Position numbers and translations under genes: made by a program. Under the pieces are notes generated by a model. That model did no database searches. It had not been told where the DNA came from and worked only from the letters and a program-made list of their open reading frames with translations. From Chelativorans sp. J32 (GTDB lineage Bacteria; Pseudomonadota; Alphaproteobacteria; Rhizobiales; Rhizobiaceae), in NCBI RefSeq assembly GCF_000518985.1, contig NZ_JAEQ01000015.1:57656-121655 (forward strand): a stretch of 64,000 nt of DNA. Direction: 5' to 3'. Shown here piece after piece: positions 8,843 through 19,116 of this stretch (its first letter is position 1; each line of letters opens with the position of its first letter).

Positions 8843-9656
8843 CGTCCTCATCCGGGGAGCTTCCGCGAGCGGGCAGAGTAAGATATCTCCGCTCGCGCCC
8901 GCCGATGAAGTCCAGAATGTCCATGATCGCTGCGGAGGACGCAAATTCCTGGCGCACGCGCTCAATGTTCTCGGCCAGCGGCTGATCCTCGGAAAAGAGA
9001 ATGCGATATGCTTGCCTGATTTGCATCAGATCGGCGCGCTGCATGCCGCTGCGCTTCATGCCGATCACATTGAGGCCCCGCAGCTTTGCCCGATCGCCGA
9101 CAGCCATGCCATAGGGGATGACGTCTCCGATCACCGCCGCAAACCCCGCCAGGAAAGCATGGTGACCGATGCGCACGAATTGATGCACAGCTGCATAGCC
9201 GGAAATGATCGCACCGTCGCCAACCGTCACATGGCCTGCAAGACAAGCGTAATTGGCCATGGTCACATTGCTGCCCACGTCGCAGTCATGCGCCACGTGG
9301 GTATAGGCCATGAACATGCAGTTGTCGCCGATTGTCGTCTTGCCGCGACTTGTGTCCGTTCCCCGATGCAGCGTCACGCCCTCGCGGATAACGCAGTTTT
9401 GCCCAATGCTGAGCGTGGTCGGGCCGCCCTTATGCCGGTAATTCTGGGGAGTGCCGCCGACGACGGCCGTGGGATGGACCTGGGTCCCGGCGCCTATGCT
9501 GGTGGCTCCCTGGATGGTCACATGGCCGATCAATTCGACGCCGTCGCCAAGAACGGTCTCAGCGGAGACGTAACAGAACGGACCGATCTTCACGCCCTCG
9601 CCGAGCTTGGCTCCTTGCTCCACAATCGCGGTCGGGTGAATGAAAGTCTCCGCCAT
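8826..9656 (-). CDS. lpxA: UDP-N-acetylglucosamine acyltransferase
   Basis: 276 aa, catalysing the first committed step of lipid A synthesis: transfer of a 3-hydroxyacyl chain from acyl carrier protein to UDP-GlcNAc. It has left-handed beta-helix hexapeptide repeats through most of the length (IHPTAIVEQGAKLGEGVKIG onward). FMAYTHVAHDCDVGSNVTMA holds the catalytic-His region, followed by the helical C-terminal domain (GMAVGDRAKLRGLNVIGMKR). The start lies 7 bp after the fabZ stop; the 3' end overlaps lpxI. Confidence 0.97.
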   Translation of the reverse strand: MAETFIHPTAIVEQGAKLGEGVKIGPFCYVSAETVLGDGVELIGHVTIQGATSIGAGTQVHPTAVVGGTPQNYRHKGGPTTLSIGQNCVIREGVTLHRGTDTSRGKTTIGDNCMFMAYTHVAHDCDVGSNVTMANYACLAGHVTVGDGAIISGYAAVHQFVRIGHHAFLAGFAAVIGDVIPYGMAVGDRAKLRGLNVIGMKRSGMQRADLMQIRQAYRILFSEDQPLAENIERVRQEFASSAAIMDILDFIGGRERRYLTLPARGSSPDEDDESDE

Positions 9657-9663
9657 CGTCAGG

Positions 9664-10137
9664 TCATTCCGACTCTTCGGCTGACAGCAAGGCAGAGATC
9701 ACAGCTTCCGCAACCTTTCCACCGTCAACCACCGCCTCGCAGGCGAATTTCCAGATCATTCCGCGCTGCTTGATTTTCTTCACATGTATCTCCATCCGAT
9801 CGCCGGGCACCACGGGTTTGCGGAACTTGGCGTTCTCGATGGTCAAAAAATAGACGACGGACGGCTTCGTCTGCTTCGTGTGGCGAATACAGATGGCACC
9901 CGCCGTCTGCGCCATCGCCTCGATGATCAGAACGCCGGGCATAACGGGCCGGTCCGGGAAATGGCCCTGGAAGTGGGGTTCATTCACCGTGACGTTTTTA
10001 ATGCCAATGGCCGAATTATCTCCATCAATATCGACAATCCGGTCTACCAACAGAAATGGGTAGCGATGCGGCAGGAGCTGCAGCACGCTCAAAATATCCA
10101 AACTTTCCATTGCTGGCGACGTTCCGTCGGCCATCAT
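9664..10137 (-). CDS. fabZ: 3-hydroxyacyl-ACP dehydratase
   Basis: 157 aa. The ATG at 10137 overlaps the lpxD stop (ATGA). It is a hot-dog fold dehydratase of fatty acid synthesis. The active-site block [21 protein letters not shown] contains the catalytic His and the helix with Glu. [12 protein letters not shown] and [19 protein letters not shown] are further family motifs. Co-expression with lpxD and lpxA fits competition for the shared 3-hydroxyacyl-ACP pool between phospholipid and lipid A synthesis. Confidence 0.97.
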   Translation of the reverse strand: MMADGTSPAMESLDILSVLQLLPHRYPFLLVDRIVDIDGDNSAIGIKNVTVNEPHFQGHFPDRPVMPGVLIIEAMAQTAGAICIRHTKQTKPSVVYFLTIENAKFRKPVVPGDRMEIHVKKIKQRGMIWKFACEAVVDGGKVAEAVISALLSAEESE

Positions 10138-11186
10138 CCTTTACTCCCCTTCCGCATTCCGTCCACAAGGCTCCGCAGCGCGGCGATTTCGCGAAACGCC
10201 TGCCGCATGGGCTTGGCTGGCGAGCCGGCCCAACGTTCGCCTGCAGGAACATCATCCATAACCCCGCTTGAAGCAGCGAGTTGAGCGCGATCGCCGACCT
10301 TTATATGGTCGGCGATGCCCACCTGACCTCCGAGCATCACATATTCGCCGAGTGTGACCGAGCCGGAGAGCCCGCAATGGCCGGCAATTACACAGCGACG
10401 GCCGATATGCACGTTGTGGCCAATCTGTACTAGATTATCGATCTTGGTGCCTTCACCGATAATGGTGTCGGAGAGCGCACCCCTATCGACCGAGGTGTTC
10501 GCACCGATCTCGACATCATCCTGGATAATGACACGGCCGATTTGCGGGTTCTTTTCAAACCCTTTTGGTCCCAGCAGGAAACCGAAGCCGTCTTGGCCAA
10601 TCTGCGCACCCGGATGAATGATGACGCGGTCGCCCACAATAGCGTATTGCAGCGAGGCATTCGGCCCCACATAACCATCCCGCCCGATGCTGCAGCCCGC
10701 TCCGACCACCGCGTTTGGCCCAATGATCGTTCCTCGGCCTATCGAAGCGCCCACACCGATGACAGCCCCCGCCTCGATGATCGCGCCATCCTCGATGATG
10801 GCGCCTTCTGAAATCATCGCCTTGGGCGAAATGCCGGTCTCTCCCGTCACCGGTTGAGGCCTGCTCGCCTCCGGGAAAAGAAGACGGGCCACCATAGCAA
10901 AAGCATGCTGCGGTTTGGGGCTGACGAGAACCGCTATACCGTCAGGTGCGCTTTCAGCCACTTCTTCAGAGCATAGGAGGGCTGCCGCCCGCACGGAATT
11001 GATGCGCGAGGCATTGCGTTTGCCATCAATGAAAACCAGCGTCTCCTCGCCGCCCTCGGATGCGGGAGCGAGCCTGCTGATCGTCACCTTTTCTTGCGAG
11101 GCATCCACCAGGCGCGAACCTGTCAAGGCGGCAATCTCGCCCACCTCGAAATGGCGCGCGGGAACAAAAAAAGCCGGTTCTGTCAT
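10134..11186 (-). CDS. lpxD: UDP-3-O-(3-hydroxyacyl)glucosamine N-acyltransferase
   Basis: 350 aa from the ATG at 11186 ([19 protein letters not shown]); the open frame extends nine codons further but lacks family-like sequence. The N-terminal uridine-binding domain (about 1-110) is followed by left-handed beta-helix hexapeptide repeats ([17 protein letters not shown] and onward). The catalytic-His region is [20 protein letters not shown]. It adds the N-linked acyl chain after LpxA and LpxC. The downstream end overlaps fabZ by 4 bp; bamA ends 57 bp upstream. Confidence 0.96.
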   Translation of the reverse strand: MTEPAFFVPARHFEVGEIAALTGSRLVDASQEKVTISRLAPASEGGEETLVFIDGKRNASRINSVRAAALLCSEEVAESAPDGIAVLVSPKPQHAFAMVARLLFPEASRPQPVTGETGISPKAMISEGAIIEDGAIIEAGAVIGVGASIGRGTIIGPNAVVGAGCSIGRDGYVGPNASLQYAIVGDRVIIHPGAQIGQDGFGFLLGPKGFEKNPQIGRVIIQDDVEIGANTSVDRGALSDTIIGEGTKIDNLVQIGHNVHIGRRCVIAGHCGLSGSVTLGEYVMLGGQVGIADHIKVGDRAQLAASSGVMDDVPAGERWAGSPAKPMRQAFREIAALRSLVDGMRKGSKG

Positions 11187-11243
11187 GAATGCCTTCTCGT
11201 CCGGGCGCACCACTTGGCCGCCCGGACAATATACCGTGAAACC

Positions 11244-13616
11244 CTAGAACCGGGTGGAGATGCCGAAATTCCAGTGGCGGATACGATCGGTGTCTTCCTT
11301 GACGACCGGTTCGGCGTAATCGACGCGGAGCGGACCGAAGGGCGACGCCCAGATCAGGCTCGCGCCCACAGAAGCGCGCCAAGCCATATCCGTGCCGCCT
11401 ACATTCGGGCTTCGGTAATCGCTTCCGTAGAGCGTGGCCGCATCGGCGAAGACAGCGCCGCGCAGGCCGAAGCTCTCCGGTACGATCGGCAACGGGAACT
11501 GCGCTTCCGCCGTGGCATGGAAGTAGGTCGTGCCACCCAAGAAGTCACGCTCGATGTCGCCATCGTCGTCGACATAGTTCTCAAACGGGCCGATGCCGTT
11601 GTACTCAAAGCCGCGGATGATGCGATCGCTGCTGTTGAACTGGTCAAAGATGCGCAGCGGCTCGTCGCCAAAGGCAACGATATGCCCGCCACCCACCGTG
11701 AGCAAGCCGACGAGATCGAGCTCATCGGAAAGCGTACGGTAGTAGTTGGCGCGCGCCGTGAGTTTTGCCCATTGAGCGTCACCGCCAAGGCCTGCAACCT
11801 CCGCAGTCACATTGGCATAGATGCCGTCGTGCGGGTTCTGCATATTGTCGATGGTGTTGTAGATCAGCGAGGCGCTGACCGACGACTTGACCCACTTGCC
11901 CTGCTCCAAGGCCTGCTGGATGCCGCTTGAAACGCGCGTCGTGAAGTCACCGCGATCATACTCTTCCTGCGTCAGGTTATACGCAAGCTGCGTCGTCAGC
12001 GATTCCGTGATCGGCAAGCCGAAGCGAACGGTACCGCCCGTCACCTCACGGTCATAGATATCCTCGCCGCTCGAGTTCTCGAACGTACGCGTGTTGCGGA
12101 AGATATCAAAACCAGCCGCAATGCGGCGACCAAGGAAATAAGGCTCGGTGAAGGAGAACGTGTAGTCACGGGAATCCTCGCCGCCCGCAGCGGCGAAGCG
12201 GATGAACTGGCCGCGGCCAAGGAAGTTACGCTCCGTCACGGATCCTTCGAGCGAGAAGCCACCGCTGCTGCCCGAAGAAGCGCTGGTGGTGTAACCGGCG
12301 CCGATCGAGAATTCACCTGTGGACTTCTCTACGACATCGACCACCAGCACGACCTGGTCCGGCTGAGAGCCAGGAACGGTGGTGATGTTCACCGTCTGGA
12401 AGAAGTTCAGGCGATCCAGACGCCGCTTTGCCCTCTGGATGAGGACCTGATTGAAGGCATCGCCTTCGCTGACGTCGAATTCGCGGCGAATGACATAGTC
12501 ACGGGTGCGATTGTTGCCGCGGATCTCAATGCGCTCGATATAGGCGCGCGGACCCTCGTCAATCGAATAGACCACAGAAATCGTGCGATTCTGGAAGTCA
12601 CGATTGCCGCGTGGCGTCACCTGGGCAAAGGCGTATCCATGGCCTGCGACCTCCTCGGTGAGCCCGATAATCGACTGCTCCACATCCTCAGCGCTATAGA
12701 CCGCCCCCTGGCGGGTCTTCAGCGAAGACTGAAGCGAGCCGACATCGACACCTGGGATGGTCGATTCAATGCTCACATCGCCAAAAGTGTAACGCTGGCC
12801 TTCGTTGACCGCGATGGTGATGACGTATTTGTTGTCCACCAATTGGGCGTCTGAGGAGACGACCTGGAAATCCGCATAGCCGCGGTTGTAGTAGAAACGC
12901 CGGAGCAGTTCCTCGTCCGCCTGCAGGCGCGCCTCGTCATAGACGTCATTGCGCATCATGAACGAGAAAAGGTTCGACCGCTTGGTCGAAATGACGTCCC
13001 TCAAGCGCCGGTCGCTGAACGCCGTATTGCCCTCGAAATTGATCTCGGTGATCTTCGTCCGGTCGCCTTCCTGGACATGGAAGATCACATTGACCCTGCC
13101 CTCGCCCAGGTCCTGGACTTCGCTGGTCACGGTCGCCTCGTCGCGGCCGATCCGGCGGTAGGCTTCGCGGATCGCTTCCGCATCGCTTTCCACGAGCTGA
13201 TTGGAGAAGGCCGAGCGCGGCTTCAGCTGGATCGCCTCAGAAAGATTCTGGTCCTTGATCTTTCTATTGCCCTGGAAAAGCACCTGGTTCACGATTGCAT
13301 ATTCGTCGACCGATACGACCAGCGCACCGCCCTGCTGGGTGATCGAAACGTCAGCGAACAGCCCCGTGCCGAAAAGCCGCTTCACGGCCTCGTTCACGTC
13401 CGCCGTGCTGAAATTCTGGCCCGGCCGGATGCCGACCTGGTTGCGAATCGTGTCCGCATCCACGCGGCGGTTGCCCCGCACCTCTATCCTGCTGACAGTC
13501 GCGGCGTAGGCCGAAACGGTCGCAGTCATCTCAGCGACCATCGCTCCGCTCACAACGAAACCGGCCGACAGCGCCACCGCCGAAACGGCGCTCTTCAATC
13601 TGGAAACTGCCTTCAT
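11244..13616 (-). CDS. bamA: Outer-membrane protein assembly factor BamA
   Basis: 790 aa. Signal peptide at the N-terminus (MKAVSRLKSAVSAVALSAGF ... AYA), then repeated POTRA domains across about residues 40-440 (VSRIEVRGNRRVDADTIRNQ, VNQVLFQGNRKIKDQNLSEA, YIERIEIRGNNRTRDYVIRR). A C-terminal 16-stranded surface-antigen/Omp85 barrel ends in the canonical aromatic (GISTRF). It folds and inserts outer-membrane beta-barrels. It sits between rseP and lpxD, the widespread envelope-biogenesis order. Confidence 0.98.
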   Translation of the reverse strand: MKAVSRLKSAVSAVALSAGFVVSGAMVAEMTATVSAYAATVSRIEVRGNRRVDADTIRNQVGIRPGQNFSTADVNEAVKRLFGTGLFADVSITQQGGALVVSVDEYAIVNQVLFQGNRKIKDQNLSEAIQLKPRSAFSNQLVESDAEAIREAYRRIGRDEATVTSEVQDLGEGRVNVIFHVQEGDRTKITEINFEGNTAFSDRRLRDVISTKRSNLFSFMMRNDVYDEARLQADEELLRRFYYNRGYADFQVVSSDAQLVDNKYVITIAVNEGQRYTFGDVSIESTIPGVDVGSLQSSLKTRQGAVYSAEDVEQSIIGLTEEVAGHGYAFAQVTPRGNRDFQNRTISVVYSIDEGPRAYIERIEIRGNNRTRDYVIRREFDVSEGDAFNQVLIQRAKRRLDRLNFFQTVNITTVPGSQPDQVVLVVDVVEKSTGEFSIGAGYTTSASSGSSGGFSLEGSVTERNFLGRGQFIRFAAAGGEDSRDYTFSFTEPYFLGRRIAAGFDIFRNTRTFENSSGEDIYDREVTGGTVRFGLPITESLTTQLAYNLTQEEYDRGDFTTRVSSGIQQALEQGKWVKSSVSASLIYNTIDNMQNPHDGIYANVTAEVAGLGGDAQWAKLTARANYYRTLSDELDLVGLLTVGGGHIVAFGDEPLRIFDQFNSSDRIIRGFEYNGIGPFENYVDDDGDIERDFLGGTTYFHATAEAQFPLPIVPESFGLRGAVFADAATLYGSDYRSPNVGGTDMAWRASVGASLIWASPFGPLRVDYAEPVVKEDTDRIRHWNFGISTRF

Positions 13617-13849
13617 TGGGCCTTAAAACCTTCTATTCTCGTTGTCCCCACCGCGAGAAATCCAGACATGCGGGCAAAATCTTTTTCACCCTAATAGCTG
13701 GAATTTCCCTACACGCAAGGCTTCTGGTTAATTTGTATTTACCGAAAGGGCGGGCGTGGCATTCCGGTCACGCCAATTCTTCCGATTGGTAAACACCGTC
13801 TCAACAATCTGACCGATTACATCCCCCGCTTTGCGGATTCGTCAGCGTT

Positions 13850-14989
13850 TTAACACCCAAACAGGTCGTTCCAAAAGACAAATCCCATAAAGATCAGCAC
13901 CATAAGCATTCCTGCGCGGTAAACTGCCTCGGCAACCTGTTCCGAAACGGGTCGGCGAAGCACTGCTTCTATTCCGTAGAACAGGAGATGTCCGCCATCA
14001 AGCGGCGGGATTGGCAAAAGGTTAAGAATGCCGATTCCCACAGAAAGCAGGGCGGCAAGCTGGATTAGCCACTCAAAGCCCCGGCTCGCGGCCTTTCCCG
14101 CCATATCGGCAATCTTCACCGGGCCTCCGAGCTGGCACCGGTCCTCCCTGCCTTCAACAAAGCGCTTCAAGAACTGCCCCGTTCGAGCGATCGCGCTCAT
14201 CGTCTCTTCAATACCCGCGCCGACCGCCTCCACTGGGCCATATTCGACGACCCTGGGCTGGCCCAGCTCCTGGTTGTTGATAACCCCGATGACCCCGATC
14301 TTCACCGGATTGTCGAGCGCGTCTTTCTGTTCGGTGAGTTTTGGTGTCGCCGTCACCGACACTTGGCGCCCGTCGCGCTCCAGGACAAAGGTGAGCGGGT
14401 CGCCGGCACGGCCCGAAACGATCCGCTGCACGTCGCCGAAGGTTTCCACAGAAATTCCATTGATGGAAACAAATCGGTCCCCGGGGTGTATGCCCGCCAC
14501 CGCCGCAGGACTTCCGGGCTGCACTTCCGCAACGACGGGATCAGCCACGTAACGCCCAAACAGCGCGAACATCACGGAGAAGACGACGGCCGTCAGAATG
14601 AAGTTGAAAAATGGGCCGGCAAATACGGTCGCCGCACGCTTCCAGACCGGTTGCAGGTGAAAGGCTACCCGCCGCTCTTCCGGACTGAGCTTCTCGATGG
14701 CATCCGCATCGGGCGAACTCGTGGCGCCGACATCGCCGACAAATTTCACATAACCGCCGAGTGGAATAGCAGAGAGCTTCCAGCGCGTTCCACGGCGATC
14801 GGTAAAGCCGGCTAGTTCGGGCCCGAAACCTATCGAGAAAGCCTTGACGCCGATCCCGCACCAGCGGCCGACAAGATAATGGCCCATCTCATGAACGAAG
14901 ACGACGATAGTCAGCACGAAGAGGAACGGCACGATCGTTCCCAAAAGGAAGCTGCCGAAGCCGAAAAGTGTGCCCGTTACCTCGCCCAA
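13850..14989 (-). CDS. rseP: RIP metalloprotease (site-2 protease) RseP/MmpA
   Basis: 379 aa. The start is a TTG at 14989 with AGGA 7 bases before it; no ATG fits the family N-terminus. The zinc motif HEMGH (residues 33-37) lies in the first membrane helix. One PDZ domain is visible (VAEVQPGSPAAVAGIHPGDR), followed by the second metal-binding motif NLLPIPPLDGGHLL in a C-terminal helix. It cleaves membrane-embedded substrates such as anti-sigma factors and, in Caulobacter, PodJ. It lies 84 bp from cdsA; dxr, which separates these two genes in many other bacteria, is absent here. Confidence 0.95.
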   Translation of the reverse strand: MGEVTGTLFGFGSFLLGTIVPFLFVLTIVVFVHEMGHYLVGRWCGIGVKAFSIGFGPELAGFTDRRGTRWKLSAIPLGGYVKFVGDVGATSSPDADAIEKLSPEERRVAFHLQPVWKRAATVFAGPFFNFILTAVVFSVMFALFGRYVADPVVAEVQPGSPAAVAGIHPGDRFVSINGISVETFGDVQRIVSGRAGDPLTFVLERDGRQVSVTATPKLTEQKDALDNPVKIGVIGVINNQELGQPRVVEYGPVEAVGAGIEETMSAIARTGQFLKRFVEGREDRCQLGGPVKIADMAGKAASRGFEWLIQLAALLSVGIGILNLLPIPPLDGGHLLFYGIEAVLRRPVSEQVAEAVYRAGMLMVLIFMGFVFWNDLFGC

Positions 14990-15072
14990 AATAAGTTCCT
15001 AGAATCGGTGCCTGAATTCCGCTCCGTCAAGTTCTCTGGCGAAAGGCGGCAAATCCATGGCAGCTCTCGGCA

Positions 15073-15924
15073 TTACCCAGAGAAAAGCCCCGCAGGCGCG
15101 CCAAGCTCCGAAAACACGACACCAATCAGATAAAGGAGGACTGCCGCCGCGACAAGTCCATCCACCCGATCCATAATGCCGCCATGTCCGGGAATGAGAG
15201 CGCCGGAATCCTTTACACCCCTGCGCCTTTTAACCGCTGATTCGAAAAGGTCTCCCGCCTGGGACACGATCGACAAGAGAAGAGCGAGCGCTGTAACGCC
15301 CGCCAAGGACATCGCAGCTCCCGCTGAATAGGCGGTGACGATACCCGCCACGACGCCACCAAGCGCGCCACCCAGTGCCCCGCTCCAGGTTTTACCCGGT
15401 GAAATCGCCGGCGCAAGCTTTGGCCCGCCAAAGGCTCTTCCGACGAAATAGGCGAGAATGTCGGTGGCCCAGACAACGGCATAAAGGAACAGGATCGCGA
15501 TCAGGCCGGCGCTGTCGTCTCCACGCAGATGAGCAAGCGCGACTGCGGGTATGCCGGCATAGGCGATACCATATGCGCTCCAATGGCTGTCGCCGGAGAA
15601 ACCGCTATGGACGATCGTTATCAGGCAACAGACGATCAGAATCGCCAGTGCAGCAGGTGCCGAAACTCCCGCAAGAAGAGCAAGCAGGAAAACCGCGAGC
15701 ACTGCCCATGAGACGATTTCGTGAATCCGGCTCTCGGCCGGCTGCATGGCCGTCCATTCGTAGAAGACGAGCGCGGCCAAAACGGCAGCGAAGAGGCGAA
15801 ATGGCAAGCCACCTAGAAAGGTAAGTCCCAGCGCCAGCAGGGCGAGGACAATGGCAGAGACGACACGAAGCGTAAGATTGCTCGGGCCGCCCGGCTGGCC
15901 GGGAGGCAAAGCATCTGCATTCAT
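15073..15924 (-). CDS. cdsA: Phosphatidate cytidylyltransferase
   Basis: 283 aa from the ATG at 15924, which overlaps the uppS stop (ATGA). It makes CDP-diacylglycerol from phosphatidate and CTP, the branch point for all phospholipids. It is strongly hydrophobic with about eight membrane segments. The C-terminal signature [20 protein letters not shown], followed by DRVDG, is diagnostic. The longer frame upstream of 15924 is the antisense-like extension inside uppS and is not used. Confidence 0.96.
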   Translation of the reverse strand: MNADALPPGQPGGPSNLTLRVVSAIVLALLALGLTFLGGLPFRLFAAVLAALVFYEWTAMQPAESRIHEIVSWAVLAVFLLALLAGVSAPAALAILIVCCLITIVHSGFSGDSHWSAYGIAYAGIPAVALAHLRGDDSAGLIAILFLYAVVWATDILAYFVGRAFGGPKLAPAISPGKTWSGALGGALGGVVAGIVTAYSAGAAMSLAGVTALALLLSIVSQAGDLFESAVKRRRGVKDSGALIPGHGGIMDRVDGLVAAAVLLYLIGVVFSELGAPAGLFSG

Positions 15925-16634
15925 GACACGGCTTCTTGCGCGATGCTGCCGAACCGCCGGTCCCTTTCCTCGAACAGGCGGATTGCTGCGGCAAGCTCGC
16001 TTGGTCCGAACTCGGGCCAATGGCAGGGAAGGAACACAAATTCGGCATAGGCTGCCTGCCAGAGCAGGAAATTCGACAGCCTCTGCTCCCCGCTCGTACG
16101 AATGATAAGGTCGGGATCGGGCATGCCGACTGTGTCCAGTCGTGCCGCGAAATCCTCCATGGTCATCTTCTCGGGGTCAAGTCGCCCGGCCTTCGCCTCC
16201 ATGGCGACGGCGCGGGCGGCTCGCAGGATTTCGTCGCGTGAGCCGTAATTGAACGCCACCACGAGATTCATGTTGGTATTGCCGGCGGTCAGACTTTCGG
16301 CCTCGACCAGGAGGGCTGCGATGTCCGGCTCGAGGCCCTCACGGCTGCCCACGATGCGGACCCGCACCCCATTCTGGTGCAGCTCCGCAAGATCACGACG
16401 GATGAAGAGCCTCAGAAGCCCCATGAGGTCACTCACCTCGGATTTCGGCCGTGACCAGTTCTCCGAAGAAAAAGCATAGATGGTGAGCCACCGGATGCCC
16501 GTCTCGCCCGCGGCCCTGACGGTTCGGCGCAGAGCCTCGACGCCAGCGCGGTGTCCGGCGCTTCGTGGCAGCCCGCGGGCACGCGCCCAGCGGCCATTTC
16601 CATCCATGATGATCGCGATATGCGCGGGTTTCAC
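15921..16634 (-). CDS. uppS: Isoprenyl (undecaprenyl) diphosphate synthase
   Basis: 237 aa, GTG start at 16634 preceded by AAGGGGG. It is a cis-prenyltransferase making the C55 lipid carrier for peptidoglycan and O-antigen. [20 protein letters not shown] carries the catalytic Asp; [15 protein letters not shown] and the C-terminal [20 protein letters not shown] complete the family signature. It is coupled to cdsA by a 4-bp overlap and lies 43 bp after frr. Confidence 0.97.
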   Translation of the reverse strand: MKPAHIAIIMDGNGRWARARGLPRSAGHRAGVEALRRTVRAAGETGIRWLTIYAFSSENWSRPKSEVSDLMGLLRLFIRRDLAELHQNGVRVRIVGSREGLEPDIAALLVEAESLTAGNTNMNLVVAFNYGSRDEILRAARAVAMEAKAGRLDPEKMTMEDFAARLDTVGMPDPDLIIRTSGEQRLSNFLLWQAAYAEFVFLPCHWPEFGPSELAAAIRLFEERDRRFGSIAQEAVS

Positions 16635-16677
16635 CGCTTATCCCCCTTATGGTGGTGATGCCCGCGAGGCGCGGTCA

Positions 16678-17238
16678 TCAGACCTGCATGATCTCCGCTT
16701 CCTTCTCCGCAAGGAGCTTGTCGATCGTCGCGATGGTCTCGTCCGTCATCTTCTGCACGCGATCGGATTGCACGCGCGACTCGTCCTGGCTGATCTCGCC
16801 GTCTTTTTCGGCCTTTTTGAGATGCTCCATGCCGTCTCGGCGCACATGGCGCGCGGCCACTCGGGCCTGTTCGGCATATTGATGGGCGATCTTGACCAGT
16901 TCCTTGCGCCGCTCCTCATTGAGCTCGGGCAGCGGGATGCGCAGCGTGGATCCCTCGACGATCGGATTGAAGCCCAGATTGGCCTCGCGGATTGCACGGT
17001 CAACCGCGCCCACAAGGCTCTGGTCCCAAACGGAAACCGAAATCATCCGCGGTTCGGGGACTGAAACGGTGGCAACCTGGTTGACCGGCATCGAGGAGCC
17101 ATAGGCATCCACGTGGATCGGATCGAGCAGGTTGGCCGAGGCTCGGCCCGTCCTGAGCGAAGCGATGTCGTGCTTGAATGCGGCGACCGCCCCGTCGAAG
17201 CGCCGGTGCAGATCCTTGAAATCAATGCCATCCGGCAT
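16678..17238 (-). CDS. frr: Ribosome recycling factor
   Basis: 186 aa from the ATG at 17238 ([20 protein letters not shown]). It splits post-termination ribosomes together with EF-G. Seen: [20 protein letters not shown] and [20 protein letters not shown], conserved RRF blocks, and a helical tail ([18 protein letters not shown]). An in-frame upstream start at 17256 would overlap pyrH and is less likely. It follows pyrH by 10 bp in the rpsB-tsf-pyrH-frr order. Confidence 0.97.
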   Translation of the reverse strand: MPDGIDFKDLHRRFDGAVAAFKHDIASLRTGRASANLLDPIHVDAYGSSMPVNQVATVSVPEPRMISVSVWDQSLVGAVDRAIREANLGFNPIVEGSTLRIPLPELNEERRKELVKIAHQYAEQARVAARHVRRDGMEHLKKAEKDGEISQDESRVQSDRVQKMTDETIATIDKLLAEKEAEIMQV

Positions 17239-17248
17239 TTTAGCCTCC

Positions 17249-17992
17249 TTACGCACTTACCTGTTGTTGGGCAGCCGGATCATCGTCAACGATGGTGCAG
17301 TGCCCTCCACCTCGTAATATGGCCCCAAATCCGCCCGCTTCATGAATCGAGAAGACGATTATCGGAATGTTATTCTCCCGCGCAAGGGCAATTGCGGCGG
17401 TGTCCATGATGGCCAAGCCGTCGCGGATGACCTGATCGTGGGTAATGTGCTCATAGCGCACCGCGCCTTTGTCCTTCCGGGGATCGGCGGAATAGACACC
17501 GTCCACCTGTGTGCCCTTGAACAACGCGTCGGCCCCGATCTCGGCAGCCCGCAATGCGGCTGCGGAATCCGTGGTGAAGAACGGATTGCCCGTTCCGCCG
17601 GCGAAGATGACGACCTTGCCGGCGTCCATATAGGCCATGGCTTGGCGTTGGGAAAAGCTCTCGCAGAGTTCCGGCATTGCGATCGCGGACAGAACAACCG
17701 CGTCCACCCCGAGCTTGGCAAGGGATGTCCGCAGTGCCAGCGAGTTGATCACCGTCGCGAGCATGCCCATGTGGTCGCCCGTCACCCTGTCTCCGCCCTT
17801 GGAGGCGACCGCCACGCCGCGAAAGATATTGCCGCCGCCGATCACCACGCCCACTTCGACTCCGAGCGAACAGGCATCGGCTATGTCGGTGGCGATCTGG
17901 TCGACCACCGAGACATCGATGCCGAAACCCTGCTTCCCCATCAGAGCCTCCCCGGAGGCCTTCAACACGACGCGACGATATCGTGGGGTCAA
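17249..17992 (-). CDS. pyrH: UMP kinase
   Basis: 247 aa from a TTG at 17992. This start is chosen because AGGAG sits 8 bases upstream and the protein then opens [19 protein letters not shown], matching the family; no ATG is available in a suitable place. It phosphorylates UMP to UDP. Amino-acid-kinase landmarks: [52 protein letters not shown] and [14 protein letters not shown]. It is separated from tsf by a strong hairpin, so it probably has its own promoter as well. Confidence 0.95.
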   Translation of the reverse strand: MTPRYRRVVLKASGEALMGKQGFGIDVSVVDQIATDIADACSLGVEVGVVIGGGNIFRGVAVASKGGDRVTGDHMGMLATVINSLALRTSLAKLGVDAVVLSAIAMPELCESFSQRQAMAYMDAGKVVIFAGGTGNPFFTTDSAAALRAAEIGADALFKGTQVDGVYSADPRKDKGAVRYEHITHDQVIRDGLAIMDTAAIALARENNIPIIVFSIHEAGGFGAILRGGGHCTIVDDDPAAQQQVSA

Positions 17993-18064
17993 GCAAACGT
18001 CTCCTCTTGTTCGCGAGCTACATGAGGGTACCGGCGCCACGCGGCTCCGATATCTGGGCCTACA

Positions 18065-18098
18065 CGAAGGGCACCGCGTTGTCACGCGGTGCCCTTCG
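18065..18098 (-). terminator. Strong hairpin between tsf and pyrH
   Basis: CGAAGGGCACCGCG (18065-18078), 6-nt loop, CGCGGTGCCCTTCG (18085-18098): a perfect 14-bp GC-rich stem 20 bp after the tsf stop. No real T-tract follows, so it may be a partial terminator or an mRNA-stabilising 3' end of the rpsB-tsf transcript. Confidence 0.7.
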
Positions 18099-18118
18099 AT
18101 CATTGCCGAATGTAACGG

Positions 18119-19042
18119 TTACTTCTTCGCAGCAGCCGCGACTTCCGCCGCGAAGTCCGAGCTTTCACGCTCGATGCCTTCGCCGAGGGCATAACGAACA
18201 AAGCCGGCGATTTTGGCAGGGGCGCCGATTTCCTTCTCGGCTTCCTTGAGCGCATTCTCGACCGTCAGGTCGGGATTGATCACGAAAGCCTGCTTCACGA
18301 GGACCACTTCCTCGTAGAACTTGCGCAGGCGCCCCTCGACCATCTTCTCGATGATGTTTTCGGGCTTGCCGGACTGACGGGCCTGATCGGAGAAGATTTC
18401 CTTCTCGCGCGCAACCGCTGCCGGATCCACCTCTGTTTCCGAGAGGGCCAGCGGGTTCGTGGCTGCGACATGCATCGCGACCTGGCGCCCGAAATTGCGT
18501 GCCGCTTCCGCGTCGCCTTCTGTTTCGATCGCGACAAGCACACCGATCTTGCCGAGGCCTTCCGCGACGGCATTGTGCACATAGGTCGCAACGGCGCCCT
18601 TCTCGACCGAAAGCTTCGTTGAGCGGCGCAGCGTCATGTTCTCGCCAATGGTGGCGATCGCATCGCGAACAGAATCCGTCACGGACTTCCCGGTGCCCGG
18701 ATATGCTGCCGCTGAGACGGCCTCTACATCGCCGTCGGTCGTCAGCGCCACTTGCGCGATATTGCGGACGAGTTCCTGGAACGCTTCGTTGCGCGCCACG
18801 AAATCCGTCTCGGAATTGACCTCGACGGCCACCGCATTAAGACCATCCGTGGCGAGCCCGATCAGGCCTTCTGCCGCCGTGCGGCCGGCCTTCTTGTCAG
18901 CCTTGGAAATGCCCTTCTTGCGCAGCCAGTCGACCGCGGCCTCAAGATCGCCGCCAGTCTCAGCAAGCGCGGCCTTGCAATCCATCATGCCCGCGCCCGT
19001 CATCTCGCGCAGTTGCTTGACCAGTGCTGCTGAAATGCTCAT
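18119..19042 (-). CDS. tsf: Elongation factor Ts
   Basis: 307 aa nucleotide-exchange factor for EF-Tu. The N-terminal UBA-like domain ([20 protein letters not shown]) is followed by the signature [18 protein letters not shown] and the core motif [18 protein letters not shown], then the dimerisation domain. It sits 74 bp after rpsB with an intercistronic hairpin between them. Confidence 0.98.
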   Translation of the reverse strand: MSISAALVKQLREMTGAGMMDCKAALAETGGDLEAAVDWLRKKGISKADKKAGRTAAEGLIGLATDGLNAVAVEVNSETDFVARNEAFQELVRNIAQVALTTDGDVEAVSAAAYPGTGKSVTDSVRDAIATIGENMTLRRSTKLSVEKGAVATYVHNAVAEGLGKIGVLVAIETEGDAEAARNFGRQVAMHVAATNPLALSETEVDPAAVAREKEIFSDQARQSGKPENIIEKMVEGRLRKFYEEVVLVKQAFVINPDLTVENALKEAEKEIGAPAKIAGFVRYALGEGIERESSDFAAEVAAAAKK

Positions 19043-19065
19043 CGTCGCCTCTCTTTAATTCTTGT

Positions 19066-19087
19066 AGGTCGCCCTCAAGGGCGACCT
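19066..19087 (-). other. rpsB-tsf intercistronic hairpin
   Basis: AGGTCGCCC (19066-19074) pairs with GGGCGACCT (19079-19087) over a 4-nt loop. There is no T-run, so a transcript-processing or attenuating element is more likely than a full terminator. Confidence 0.5.
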
Positions 19088-19116
19088 GGAAAGAAGGTGA
19101 AGGTGTAGGAACCTTC

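Noticed and set aside
7997..8881. Long plus-strand open frame opposite lpxI
   Set aside because: GC-rich antisense shadow; lpxI, with family motifs and operon context, occupies the other strand.
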